From: Vibrio maritimus
GTDB lineage: Bacteria; Pseudomonadota; Gammaproteobacteria; Enterobacterales; Vibrionaceae
Direction: 5' to 3'
Assembly (NCBI GenBank): GCA_003263775.1
Contig: JYJJ01000051.1
Coordinates: 62,001 to 126,000, forward strand
Length of the DNA stretch: 64,000 nt
Positions 18,884-29,899 of this stretch are shown piece by piece; the stretch's first letter is position 1; every line of letters starts with the position of its first letter. Position numbers and translations under genes: made by a program. A model generated the notes under the pieces. The model saw only the letters and a program-made list of their open reading frames with translations. It had not been told where the DNA came from and searched no databases.

Positions 18884-20191
18884 CTAGTGCTGACAGTAAT
18901 CGATGTGGTCACCCATTTCGATCAACTTGTCTAGAATGCGCTCTCCATCGGCACGTAACCCATTGTGTTCATACTCGTTGGTGATCCAAGCTTTCGAATT
19001 GGGGATTTTAGCGAGTGTTTCGCGGCTGATGTCCATCTCAACAAACATATCGTCAGCGTAGACGGCGCAACTGACAGGGACGCGGTTTTTCGCCAATACT
19101 TCAGCATCGTAGAGTGGACCCCAATCGTCTTTTTCTGCCAGTTGGTCGGCGGCTTTCTTGAGGGGCTTTAAGCATTCGTATTGCTCAAACATCCAAGGGA
19201 ACACCATCTCCCCAGTAAAGTAGAAGACGTCGTCACCCTGTTGGTAATTAAACTCATCGTGCTGTTGCCTAACGCGGCCAGCAGACCAACTCGATGCAAA
19301 GCCTTGGCAATAAATAGACTCATGCAACAGCGCATAAATAGGATTGGTTTGAAAGGCCTGTTGCATCAGCATTTCATTCAGGAATTCATAGCGTAATGTT
19401 GGCTTTCCATCCACTTCTATGAACGCATTTTCAAGAGAATAATAGGTAGGAAGGAAGGTATCGCTGACACCAAAATTGATCCCGATTTGCTGAAATTGTT
19501 CCACAGTGAAAGCTTGCCCATTCGGTAGTACCACCTCATTGGTCGCTAGATGATTGGCGATTTTTTTACATAGCGATTGAGCATGTGGGAACTGATTGAA
19601 AAATTCCTGGTTTTTCTCTTTAGTACGCTTGAATGTGGCTGTATAGACATCATCAGGATGTCTTTCTATTGAGGGCACTCCGCCTGTTATGTAGGCATGG
19701 CTCAGACTATCAGGAAATAGTGACAGGTAGGTCAGGGAGCAAAAACCGCCAAAGCTCTGTCCTAAGATAGCCCATTGTGTGACTCCAAAAGCCTGACGAA
19801 TAAATTCTGCATCACGAACGATGTTATCGGCACGGAAATGGCTTAGGTAGTCAGCTTGCTCACTTGGAGAAAGATGTGCCAAGGTTTGGTGACTAATCAC
19901 ACTGCTGTTGCCTGTGCCGCGCTGGTCAAGAAGTAGTACGCGATAGTCCTGTAGAGCGCGTTTTAGCCAGCCGCTGTTACCATTGGGGCGTGGAGATGGA
20001 AAACCAGGGCCGCCTTGAAAAAAGACTAACCAAGGCTTTTCAGCATTGTCCTTGGCGAGAGTGACTTCTCTCGCGAAGATCTGCAACGAACCTTTTGTTG
20101 GGTCTTGGTAGTCGAGAGGAACCGAAAAATAATGAGGGGTAAATTTTAAACCACCATCAATAAAAGCAGGGGAGGTGTGGGTCATATTCAA
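18884..20191 (-). CDS. Alpha/beta hydrolase, proline iminopeptidase-like (S33)
   Basis: 435 residues, cytoplasmic. The oxyanion segment FFQGGPGFPSPRP, the strand LLLDQRGTGNSS and the nucleophile elbow GQSFGG are typical of family S33 aminopeptidases. The likely acid lies in the YADDMFVEMD stretch and the His in NEYEHNGLRADG near the C-terminus. It probably releases N-terminal Pro or other residues from small peptides. It converges closely on the LysR gene. Confidence 0.87.
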   Translation of the reverse strand: MNMTHTSPAFIDGGLKFTPHYFSVPLDYQDPTKGSLQIFAREVTLAKDNAEKPWLVFFQGGPGFPSPRPNGNSGWLKRALQDYRVLLLDQRGTGNSSVISHQTLAHLSPSEQADYLSHFRADNIVRDAEFIRQAFGVTQWAILGQSFGGFCSLTYLSLFPDSLSHAYITGGVPSIERHPDDVYTATFKRTKEKNQEFFNQFPHAQSLCKKIANHLATNEVVLPNGQAFTVEQFQQIGINFGVSDTFLPTYYSLENAFIEVDGKPTLRYEFLNEMLMQQAFQTNPIYALLHESIYCQGFASSWSAGRVRQQHDEFNYQQGDDVFYFTGEMVFPWMFEQYECLKPLKKAADQLAEKDDWGPLYDAEVLAKNRVPVSCAVYADDMFVEMDISRETLAKIPNSKAWITNEYEHNGLRADGERILDKLIEMGDHIDYCQH

Positions 20192-20326
20192 GCATCCGTG
20201 AAGAATAACAGTACATTTAACAATAGAATCGACGCGCTGTTACTCTGACAGCGCTCGCTGAACTTAGCGGTTTTCGTGTGAAAACGCCACCGTTTAGTAC
20301 TGATTCTTTGGCATCTTTTCAGGCAG

Positions 20327-20774
20327 TTATGCCGAGCGGACGCTTGTCATCCTTAGTCCGTCACGAATGTTGAGCCCCATGAGGGTCAGATTGGTAAAGC
20401 CTGCCGCGAGTTCGATGGCCTGGATCACGTAGAAGGTGGTATCGAAACTTTCGATACTCGCTAAGTGTTGAAGATAGATAGCGGCAGGGAGTAACACCAG
20501 GAGACCATTGGCCGCAACAAACGGCATACGTTTTTTCTTTGCACCAACGAGTCCTTTTTTTTGCTTTTGGAGCCAGTTTTGCACCAGTAATTCCAGCTGT
20601 CGCCATGGCAGGGATGAGTAACCAAACCGCATAACAGATGTAGGTCTTAACCGTCAAAATAGCGTTGTACCCACCAAAGACTTCGACTAGAACCGTGCTT
20701 AGAAAGAATGACAAGATCAAAAGAAATGCCATTGAAGCAGCTGTGCGGTGTATTGTTGATAGCGTTTTTTTCAT
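20327..20774 (-). CDS. Small multi-spanning membrane protein (frameshifted), function unknown
   Basis: About 148 residues with four predicted hydrophobic segments: AASMAFLLILSFFLSTVLVE, TYICYAVWLLIPAMATAG, VAANGLLVLLPAAIYL and FYVIQAIELAAGFTNLTL. An 8-A run on the coding strand near 20563 has one extra base; with seven A the protein continues AKKGLVGAKKKRMPF. The start is taken as ATG 20774 (MKKTLSTIHR). I do not recognise a characterised family. Confidence 0.7.
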
Positions 20775-20948
20775 ACCAATCGTCCCACTTATAAACGTTG
20801 AATAGAGGGTAATGACAATGGTCATCATTCAATGGCAATAAGATTACACTGCAAATGTTGCGTGTGCAACTGTTGTTTTTGCATTTAATGTAGGAGTGGT
20901 GTTTCTCTCGATTTAAAGCGAGTCATTGAATCAGGTGTAGAAGCGTAA

Positions 20949-20975
20949 AAAAACGCACCAAGGGGTGCGTTTTTA
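20949..20975 (-). terminator. glpK terminator
   Basis: ACGCACC and GGTGCGT form a stem with a 4-nt loop, flanked by an A-run on one side and a T-run on the other, just beyond the glpK stop codon. Confidence 0.85.
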
Positions 20976-20988
20976 ATCCTGGGCGAAG

Positions 20989-22502
<1,514 letters not shown>

Positions 22503-22516
22503 TTAATGAGAGCATC

Positions 22517-22548
22517 TGTTCGTTTTCGACCATTAGCCGAAAACGATC
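22517..22548. promoter_or_regulatory. GlpR-like half site and inverted repeat upstream of glpK
   Basis: TGTTCGTTTT resembles the GlpR half-site and runs into a 9-bp inverted repeat (TCGTTTTCG/CGAAAACGA) with a 9-nt centre, about 40 bp upstream of the glpK start. Confidence 0.4.
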
Positions 22549-22668
22549 CTGATAGCATCAAGTGATGATAATAGTGTTGTTGTTAATAATATTCAAAGCA
22601 GGGCGAAGAATGTGTGAGCAAAGTGATAGAAATGAACAAATTTAACATTTTGCTATCAAAACGCTCGC

Positions 22669-22702
22669 AATGTTCGTTTCCGCGCATTATATTGTTCGTA
22701 TG
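22669..22702. promoter_or_regulatory. Candidate GlpR operators upstream of glpD
   Basis: AATGTTCGTT fits the E. coli GlpR half-site WATGTTCGWT exactly. A second TTGTTCGTAT-like copy follows with its core 22 bp further on. The position is 40-70 bp before the glpD start. Confidence 0.5.
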
Positions 22703-22741
22703 TGCTCATGAAAATGACGAGATAAACGGAGGCAAGTGGGA

Positions 22742-24272
22742 ATGGGTGACACGAACAACAATTACGATGTGATAGTTATCGGCGGCGGTATTAATGGTGT
22801 GGCTGTGGCGTCCGATGCGGCAGGAAGAGGTCTGAATGTGGCGTTGGTTGAGATGAATGATCTTGCTTCGGCGACGTCATCGGCGAGCAGCAAACTTATT
22901 CACGGTGGCCTAAGATATCTCGAACATTACGAGTTTCGTTTAGTGTCTGAAGCATTAGCAGAACGAGAAGTGCTGTTAAAAAATGCCCCCATTTAGTTGC
23001 TCCTTTGCGTTTCCAGTTGCCTCATCGCCCTCATCTGCGTCCAGCGTGGATGATTCGTGCAGGGCTTTTCCTTTACGACCACCTAGGAAAACGCGTGTCC
23101 TTGCTTGGCAGCAAAGGCGTTAAATTTGCTGGCGATGAAAGTCCACTTCTACCAGAGATGAAAATCGGTTTTGAGTACTCTGACTGTGCGGTTGATGATG
23201 CACGTTTGGTTGTCGCTAACGCTATGTTGGCAAAGGAAAAAGGTGCGTCGATATTGACGCAAACTAAATGCACCGGAGCACGCAGATTGGCAGACGGCTG
23301 GCTAGTAGAAACGAACAATGCTCTAACCGGAGAAACGCAGTCGCTACGAGCTAAAGCCTTAGTCAACGCAGCCGGCCCTTGGGTTGACCGCTTTTTTGAT
23401 GATCAACTGGCTTTACCATCTCCAAGAAGTATCCGATTGGTCAAAGGGAGTCACATTGTTGTTCCCCGTATGTACCAAGGCGACCACGCTTACATTTTGC
23501 AAAACGAAGACAAGCGTATTGTTTTCGTCATCCCTTATATGGATAAATACTCTGTGGTCGGTACAACGGATGTGGATTATCAAGGTGATCCGAGCAAGGT
23601 GGCGATTGATGACAGTGAAAAGGACTATTTGTGTGAGATAGTGAACCAGCACTTTAAAACAAAAATCAGTAAACAAGACATAGTGTCGGATTGGTCGGGT
23701 GTAAGACCGCTGTGCGAGGATGAATCAGATGACCCACAAGCGGTAACTCGTGATTACACGATTGAGCTCGATGATGAGCTTGATGATGCTCCGTTGCTAT
23801 CAATTTTTGGCGGTAAGCTCACTACATATCGAAAGCTTGGACAAGCGGCGGTCGATAGGTTGGCGCCATTCTTCCCGCATATGGGCTCGCCTTGGACAAA
23901 AGAGGCGACCCTGCCGGGGGAAACTTCTCCACCAGAGAAGCTCTAGCGAAAAAAACCGCGAAGCGTTATCCGTGGCTTGATGCTGATCTTATTAATCGCT
24001 GGGTACGCGCTTACGGTACAAGCTTGGAGAAAATTGTTGCTGGGGCTTCGGAAAATGAAGCGCTTGGTGACCATTTTGGTCATGGGCTCTATCAAGCGGA
24101 AGTCGATTATCTGATGCAAAATGAGTGGGCAACCAGCTGCGATGATGTGTTGTGGCGAAGAACTAAGCTAGGACTCGAGTTCTCGGAGTTGCAAACTGAG
24201 AAGCTCGCAGCGTACATGGCAAGATGCCTATCTGCGCAAAGACTTAACATGCTCAAATGTGCTGGAGAGTAA
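22742..24272 (+). CDS. glpD: Aerobic glycerol-3-phosphate dehydrogenase (two frameshifts)
   Basis: Membrane-associated FAD enzyme that oxidises glycerol 3-phosphate to dihydroxyacetone phosphate and passes electrons to quinone. The FAD motif VIVIGGGINGVAVASDAAGRG is followed by SSKLIHGGLRYLEHYEF, KGSHIVVPR, GTTDVDYQGDP, VRPLCEDESDDPQ and FGGKLTTYRKLG. Single bases are missing in a C-run near 22988 and a G-run near 23920; joined, the protein is about 510 residues, the normal length. ATG 22742 is chosen, 9 bp after GGAGG. Confidence 0.96.
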
Positions 24273-24278
24273 ACAGAG

Positions 24279-24303
24279 AGCGCGCCAAGGCGCGCTTTTT
24301 TTT
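24279..24303. terminator. Terminator after glpD
   Basis: AGCGCGCC and GGCGCGCT with a 2-nt centre, followed by eight T. It also lies just beyond the convergent transporter gene. Confidence 0.9.
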
Positions 24304-24305
24304 GG

Positions 24306-25232
24306 TTAGAGTTTTCGCAAGCTAACCATAGAACTGAGGCGATAAAAAATGAGCGAGCCAAGTAGTAGTGAACAGCCAAGTATTTTGTTAAACGGCATAG
24401 GCTCGTGATAAATCATCACGCTCAAAATTAGCGTCCAAATGGGCTCCAATAGCATCAGCAGTGCTGCGTTGGTTGGATTGGCTAGCTTCTGGCCCGTGGT
24501 CTGCATTAAGTAACGCAAGCTTGTCGCTAGTACGACACTAAGCGCAAACCACTTCCAAGTCGTTGTCGAAATTTCGCTTGGCCAAGTCTCGGTAAAGTAC
24601 GACAGGATAAGACCGAGCACACCAGTAGAAAATAGTTGCAACGTAGCAAGTAGGATCGGCGAGAGCCGAACTGAGTACTTACTGTTGAAGTTAAAATGCA
24701 CCGCAAGACCGATGGCGGAAATTAAAAACCACAGTTGGCTGGCATCAAATGTCCAGCTACCTTTCCACGATAATAAGAACAAACCAACCATGGCGATAGG
24801 TAGTGACAGCCAGAACGCGCGTATAGGTTTAGTTTTGAATAACACCCAAGCCACGATCGGCACGATGAGCATAGAAAGGCTCATGATAAACGCGCCTTCG
24901 CCCAGCGTATTACTAATAGAAATCGCATATATCCAGCTAAAAATGGCGCAGCTTAAAAATCCGCCGACGCTGAGGGCTCGTAAGCAATCGGTCAGCGGAG
25001 CGGCTTTAAGCGCTTTGAGACAAAATGGCAGAAGTAAAAGCGACGCAAAGAGAAAGCGCAACCCAATAAAGCCAAAAGGTGGTAAACCGGCAATGGCTTC
25101 TTTAGAGAATACCCATCCGGCACCAGCAAGCAATGTAGTGAAAACTAAAATTAATTCAGCGCGATAGTTCAAAATCGTATGGTCTTTATGTTTTTTGTGT
25201 ATTCTGCGCCAAAAAACGTGTCTTAGCCACAT
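24306..25232 (-). CDS. EamA/DMT-superfamily transporter
   Basis: About 300 residues and ten predicted membrane helices in two EamA repeats (WVFSKEAIAGLPPFGFIGLRFL in the first; LAVHFNFNSKYSVRLSPILLATLQLF starting the second). This class exports amino acids and other small metabolites. The N-terminus is uncertain: ATG 25232 gives an unusually basic leader, and a TTG just before NYRAELILVF would give a more typical start. The substrate is unknown. Confidence 0.83.
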   Translation of the reverse strand: MWLRHVFWRRIHKKHKDHTILNYRAELILVFTTLLAGAGWVFSKEAIAGLPPFGFIGLRFLFASLLLLPFCLKALKAAPLTDCLRALSVGGFLSCAIFSWIYAISISNTLGEGAFIMSLSMLIVPIVAWVLFKTKPIRAFWLSLPIAMVGLFLLSWKGSWTFDASQLWFLISAIGLAVHFNFNSKYSVRLSPILLATLQLFSTGVLGLILSYFTETWPSEISTTTWKWFALSVVLATSLRYLMQTTGQKLANPTNAALLMLLEPIWTLILSVMIYHEPMPFNKILGCSLLLGSLIFYRLSSMVSLRKL

Positions 25233-25359
25233 CAATATTGGGGACAAGCACTGTTTGTTGTCGAATGCTGTACGAATAACGAAATGCGACTATATTCATA
25301 AGTGAAGATAAATAAAAATTAGACTCAACGTAACGCGCACATCTTGGCTAGAGGTGTTT

Positions 25360-25689
25360 ATGACTTTCGCAACGTACAGCAATGACTCGTTGACCGTAAT
25401 TGAGGTCGAGTCCGCTAGGTTTGACGCCAAACTGGTCACCCAGTTTCGTGATTTTATTGATGATATGCCAGAGACAGGCGATAAACCCATATTGCTCGAC
25501 TTGACCCATGTGAGTTTTATGGACAGTAGTGCCCTTGGGGTACTGATGGCATTTAAGAAGCATCACCAACAATCGGACATTTCTGTCGTCACAGAAAGCG
25601 CGCCGGTGTTGCAGCTTTTCAAAGTGACCAAAGTCGATCAAATCGTTAAGGTATACAGTGATTTAGAGCAAGCTATTTTGGCTGGTTAG
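25360..25689 (+). CDS. STAS-domain protein, anti-sigma-factor antagonist type
   Basis: 109 residues, a single STAS domain. LLDLTHVSFMDSSALGVLMAF carries the conserved DSSALG with the serine that a partner kinase phosphorylates in SpoIIAA-like proteins. AGAGG precedes ATG 25360. No anti-sigma kinase or phosphatase lies nearby, so its partner must be encoded elsewhere. It is 120 bp upstream of tyrR on the same strand. Confidence 0.87.
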   Translation: MTFATYSNDSLTVIEVESARFDAKLVTQFRDFIDDMPETGDKPILLDLTHVSFMDSSALGVLMAFKKHHQQSDISVVTESAPVLQLFKVTKVDQIVKVYSDLEQAILAG

Positions 25690-25809
25690 ATTTTTACGCT
25701 TAAAAACAACGCATTTCGCTCATGCAACTTTCTGTTTTTGTTGACGACTCTCTCTGAGTCATACACACTTAGTGTCAACAATTCGTGACACTTTCTACAG
25801 GAACATAAA

Positions 25810-27350
25810 GTGCGTTTAGAAGTCCTTTGCGAAGACAGACTTGGGTTAACTCGAGAGCTGCTAGATATCTTGGCATCCAATAGTATCGACTTACGTGGTA
25901 TCGAAATCGATATTACGGGCATCATTTACCTCAATTGTCCAGATATAGACTTTGAAACTTTTCGCGACCTGATGGCGGAAATTCGCCGTATTTCAGGCGT
26001 GAAAGACGTACGAAAAATCCAGTTTATGCCTAGTGAGCGACACAACACAGAGTTGGTGTCTTTGCTGACTAATCTGCCATACCCAGTACTTTCCATTGAT
26101 CTTAAAGGCGCCATCGATATGGCGAACCATGCGGCGCTCAAACTACTCGCAAAGAGTGAAGACGAGGCCATGGGGCAGCTTATCTCCCATTTATTGCCAA
26201 GCTTTAACTTTGCCAAATGGATAGAAGGCGATATCACTCGGCAAAAACAGGCGATTGTCATCGATGGCCTAGATTACACCATGGAGATCTTACCGGTTTA
26301 CATTACTGGTGAGTCGAATGAAACGGTGCTCGCAAGTGCAGTAATGAGTATTCATCCTACTACTCACGCCATGACAACAGAGTCGCTTGCAGATAGTAAC
26401 ACGTTAGGTTTTGAACACTTTGTCGGTCTCTCAAACCGTCACAAAGCGCTAATGAGCCAAGCGAAAAAGCTTGCCATGCTCGACCAGCCACTTCTCATTG
26501 AAGGCGAGACGGGGACAGGTAAAGAGATGTTAGCAAAGGCGTGTCATAACCGCTCTCATCGCGCTTCTCAGCCATTTTTGGTACTTAGCTGTGCCTCTAT
26601 GCCGGATGATGTGGCGGAAACAGAGCTGTTTGGTCATGCACCTGGCTCGTTTAATCATCAACACGGCCACAAAGGCATTTTTGAGCAGGCCAATGGCGGC
26701 ACTGTGTTACTTGATGAAATTGGCGAAATGAGCCGCACTTACAAATCAAGCTACTGCGCTTCTTGCAAGATGGTACTTTCCGCCGTGTCGGTGAAGAGCA
26801 CGAAGTGCACGTCGATGTTCGAATCATTGCTTCCACTCGTCACAACTTAGCGGACTTGGCAGAGCAGGGCGCATTTAGGGAAGATCTTTATTATCGACTT
26901 AATGTACTGACTTTGACCATACCGCCGCTTAGAGAGCGCGCGAGCGACATCGCCCCGCTGCTTGAACTGTTCGTTGCCAAGCACAGCGCTAAACTGGGCA
27001 TAAGTAAACCAGAAGCTGACGATGAACTGTTGGATGCACTAAGCAATTATCCTTGGCCTGGCAACATGAGACAGCTTGATAATATGGTGCTGCGCGCACT
27101 CACCCAAACGAGCGGTACAAGACTGAAGTTAGAAGACTTCAACTTACCGAAACTGGAAGCGGTTAGTACTGGAAACGTAAATCTAAACATTGACGGCTCG
27201 TTGGATGACATTATGAAAGATTACGAGTCAAAGGTACTCGAAAAGCTTTATCAGTCATTCCCATCCAGCCGTAAACTTGCCAAGCGATTGAATGTTTCTC
27301 ACACCTCAATTGCCAATAAGCTGCGAGATTACAACATCAGGAAGAATTAA
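25810..27350 (+). CDS. tyrR: TyrR, aromatic amino-acid regulator (frameshifted)
   Basis: Transcription factor that responds to Tyr, Phe and Trp. Domains in order: ACT (MRLEVLCEDRLGLTRELLDIL), PAS, AAA+ (Walker A GETGTGKE; SCASMPDDVAETELFGHAPGSF, which lacks the GAFTGA loop as in known TyrR; LLDEIGEMS) and a Fis-type HTH at the end (SRKLAKRLNVSHTSIANKL). One C is missing near 26735; joined, it is about 513 residues, the TyrR length. GTG start with an AGGA ribosome site. Its stop overlaps the rimJ start. Confidence 0.94.
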
Positions 27351-27928
27351 TGGAAGACAGAAGCTCAGCGGTGCAGTTGCATCGCTGTGAAGGTAATGTG
27401 CTGGTTCGAAGTTCAGCGCCTTCAGATGCTTACACTGTGGCTCAGTATTTTCGTGATAATCGTGAGTTCCTAGAGCCATGGGAGCCAAAACGTGAACCCG
27501 GTTTCTTCCAAGTGGATACTTGGGCGAATAAGCTGCTCAAACTGGAAGAGTTGCACCGATTAGGTTTGGCTTATTATTGTCTGGTATTTGATGCAGACAC
27601 CAAAGAAATGAAGGGAACCGTTTCGTTTAGCAATTTAGTTCGCTTTCCTTTTCATTCATGCAATTTAGGTTACTCTCTGGCTCAAGATGCACAAGGGCAA
27701 GGGTACATGCGCCGCGCCTTGTCTATGGCCATCCCTTACATGTTTGAGTTTCAAAATATGCATCGCATAGCGGCCAGCTATATGCCTCACAACAAGCGCA
27801 GTGAAGCCGTGTTGCAGCATATGGGGTTTGAGCGAGAAGGGTTTGCTAAAGATTATTTGCTGATTAACGGTCAGTGGCAAGATCACATACTGACGGCGCT
27901 TCATAATCCAAACTGGAAGGAATCATGA
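27350..27928 (+). CDS. rimJ: RimJ-like GNAT N-acetyltransferase
   Basis: 192 residues. RimJ-type proteins acetylate the N-terminal alanine of ribosomal protein S5. The acetyl-CoA pocket reads LAQDAQGQGYMRRALSMAIPYMF, and the C-terminal AVLQHMGFEREGFAKDYLLINGQWQDHILTAL is characteristic of the RimJ/RimL group. The start overlaps the tyrR stop and the stop overlaps the next start (ATGA), so the three genes are probably co-translated. Confidence 0.82.
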   Translation: MEDRSSAVQLHRCEGNVLVRSSAPSDAYTVAQYFRDNREFLEPWEPKREPGFFQVDTWANKLLKLEELHRLGLAYYCLVFDADTKEMKGTVSFSNLVRFPFHSCNLGYSLAQDAQGQGYMRRALSMAIPYMFEFQNMHRIAASYMPHNKRSEAVLQHMGFEREGFAKDYLLINGQWQDHILTALHNPNWKES

Positions 27929-28514
27929 GCAATAGATTAGAGCAGCAACTGAATTTATTGATGGAGTTAGACAGGTTGAAATCTGTCTTGCGTCGTACCC
28001 GTATTCGCAGTGCAGAAGGCCGTTTTGAAAACAGCGCAGAACACAGCTGGCATGTCGCATGATGGCACTGCTGTTTCAAGAACACGCCAATGAGCCAGTG
28101 GATATAACAAAAGTTATTAAGATGCTGCTTTTGCACGATATTGTCGAAATTGATGCGGGTGATACCTTTGTCTACGATGTCCAGGCATCTCAGTTGCAAG
28201 AGCAAAAAGAGCTTGAGGCGGCTGAGCGTTTGTTTGGCATGCTACCTGAGGAGCAAGGTGAAGAGCTGTTTACTATTTGGCGTGAGTTTGAACAAGCTGA
28301 ATCTTCGGAAGCCAAGTTCGCTAAAGCGCTAGATAGACTCATACCGATGTTACTTAACTATCACAATCAGGGACAAAGTTGGATTGAGAACAAAGTAACG
28401 GAGACTCAAGCGATTCAGGTGAATCAAAAGATAGAAAAAGGTTCACAAGTGCTTTGGGATAAAGCAAAATCGCTCATTGAAGAAGCCGTCGCAAATGGCT
28501 GGTTAAAGAATTAG
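27925..28514 (+). CDS. HD-domain hydrolase, YfbR-like (frameshifted)
   Basis: About 196 residues. HD-superfamily metal-binding residues are in SAEHSWHVALMALLF and LLLHDIVEIDAGDTF. The domain resembles the YfbR/YGK1 type that acts as a 5'-deoxynucleotidase. One base is missing near 28056, right after HSWHVA. The start overlaps the rimJ stop. Confidence 0.85.
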
Positions 28515-28522
28515 GAAACTGA

Positions 28523-28996
28523 ATGTCGTACACAACTTTGGATGAATACCAAAGAAAATGGATTTTTACTCATCAATCAATGCCAGTACCAGAAGTTGAC
28601 TGGCCGCAAATCAAACCGATGACGCAAGCACGAGCTGCGCAGTTTTGGAAAGAAAACATCAGCGCTCAAAGTCCAGATGCAGAACGTTTGAGCAGCCAAG
28701 ATTGGCCGATGAAAGACAATAACTGGTGGGATGAAGTTGATTGGATGCAGGCGTGGGAAGCGGATGAAAACGATCTGCCAGAAGCAGTAGCGCAGTTTGT
28801 CGACTGGCAAGATGACGTTACCGTTTACTTCTGCTACGAAAAGTACAACGTTATTGAAACGAAATGGTCGACTTTTAAACGTTATTGGAAAAACTTTCTA
28901 TTTTACGATGACGGTCCAATCCTGCTTGGCCGACGCCGCTCTGAAGCGTTATGGTTCTCAACTAACGGCACCGTGAAACTCGGGAAGCGCAAATAA
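28523..28996 (+). CDS. DUF2947-like conserved protein
   Basis: 157 residues, soluble, very rich in Trp and acidic residues (WWDEVDWMQAWEADENDLPEA). It resembles proteins known mainly from vibrios and relatives and labelled DUF2947; the family name is from memory and not certain. The gene begins 8 bp after the HD hydrolase. No catalytic motif is evident. Confidence 0.68.
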   Translation: MSYTTLDEYQRKWIFTHQSMPVPEVDWPQIKPMTQARAAQFWKENISAQSPDAERLSSQDWPMKDNNWWDEVDWMQAWEADENDLPEAVAQFVDWQDDVTVYFCYEKYNVIETKWSTFKRYWKNFLFYDDGPILLGRRRSEALWFSTNGTVKLGKRK

Positions 28997-29000
28997 ACAA

Positions 29001-29029
29001 TAAAGCCAGCGATATAGCTGGCTTTATTT
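29001..29029 (+). terminator. Terminator of the tyrR-rimJ operon
   Basis: ATAAAGCCAGC pairs with GCTGGCTTTAT, followed by TTC-GTTT, a few bases after the stop. Confidence 0.8.
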
Positions 29030-29111
29030 CGTTTGACTCTTTAATTTTGGCCTCTTCGACTAAGCTATAGTCGTGCTTCAGCCATAGCGGTTGTTGACTA
29101 GAGTGGCATAA

Positions 29112-29732
29112 CTAAAATTCAAGGCCAAGTTTACGAAGCGCATGCTCAGCTTGCTCAGCACTTGAAAATTGAATCGCATGCATGCCATTTTTCAATGCGC
29201 CGTCTACATTGTAAGGCATGTCATCGAGAAACACGGTTTCATTCGCAACAAGGTTATTCTGTTCTAGCAGCGCTTGGTAGATGTCATCACTAGGCTTAAG
29301 TACCCCAAGCTCAGCCGAAACAGTAGCATGTTCAAACAGTTCCCAAAACTCGTAGCGCTGTTGCAGGTGGGCGACAATTTCATGAACGTTATCGGTGAGC
29401 GCAAAAGTGCGATAGCCTGCAGCTTTAAGCTTCTTGATTAGACCGATAGAGCCATGCAACAGAATTTGTGTTTCTTTCACATAGTAGAACAGCCTGTCAC
29501 ACTCTTCAGGAGTCAGTCCGATTTCAGCTTGGTATCGCGCCTTTGTTTCAGTTTCTGTGAGCTGACCTTTGTTTAGCTCTAGCCAAATATCGTTTTGAAA
29601 AATCTGCTTCGCACGCTGGTGGGAAGCATCACCTTGGGTACCAAACGTTAAATTGACGATTTCAATTGGAGACCATCGGATAATCACGTTGCCTACGTCA
29701 AAAACCACATTCTTTATTGAAGCGCTACTCAC
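29112..29732 (-). CDS. HAD-superfamily phosphatase, YihX-like
   Basis: 206 residues. Motif I FDVGNVIIRWSP, motif II ALTDN, Lys in LGVLKPSDDIYQALLEQ and motif IV FLDDMPYNVDGA. E. coli YihX dephosphorylates alpha-D-glucose 1-phosphate and shares this VGNV/FLDD pattern. Start is GTG 29732. No operon partner is evident. Confidence 0.85.
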   Translation of the reverse strand: MSSASIKNVVFDVGNVIIRWSPIEIVNLTFGTQGDASHQRAKQIFQNDIWLELNKGQLTETETKARYQAEIGLTPEECDRLFYYVKETQILLHGSIGLIKKLKAAGYRTFALTDNVHEIVAHLQQRYEFWELFEHATVSAELGVLKPSDDIYQALLEQNNLVANETVFLDDMPYNVDGALKNGMHAIQFSSAEQAEHALRKLGLEF

Positions 29733-29850
29733 GATCGATTCCTTGTAATTGGGAAGACTTTAAAGCGTATCTTGGATTGATTACAAATGCTGTGCTATTG
29801 GCGGAAAATATTTCAAAACCATACAAGGTGTTTGTGTTGTCAAAAGTGGT

Positions 29851-29890
29851 ATAACAAAACGGCAGCCTTGCAGGCCGCCGTTTTGTTATT
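29851..29890 (-). terminator. Terminator of sdaA
   Basis: A long stem, ATAACAAAACGGC...GCCGTTTTGTTAT, with an inner GCC/GGC pairing. It lies directly beyond the sdaA stop. Confidence 0.85.
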
Positions 29891-29899
29891 TCAGTTTAT

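Noticed and set aside
22612..22627. Possible CRP site in the glpK-glpD region (TGTGA half)
   Set aside because: The second half-site matches poorly; not strong enough to list.
24685..25167. 160-codon open frame opposite the DMT transporter
   Set aside because: Antisense of a membrane-protein gene; composition is typical of a shadow frame and no ribosome site was seen.
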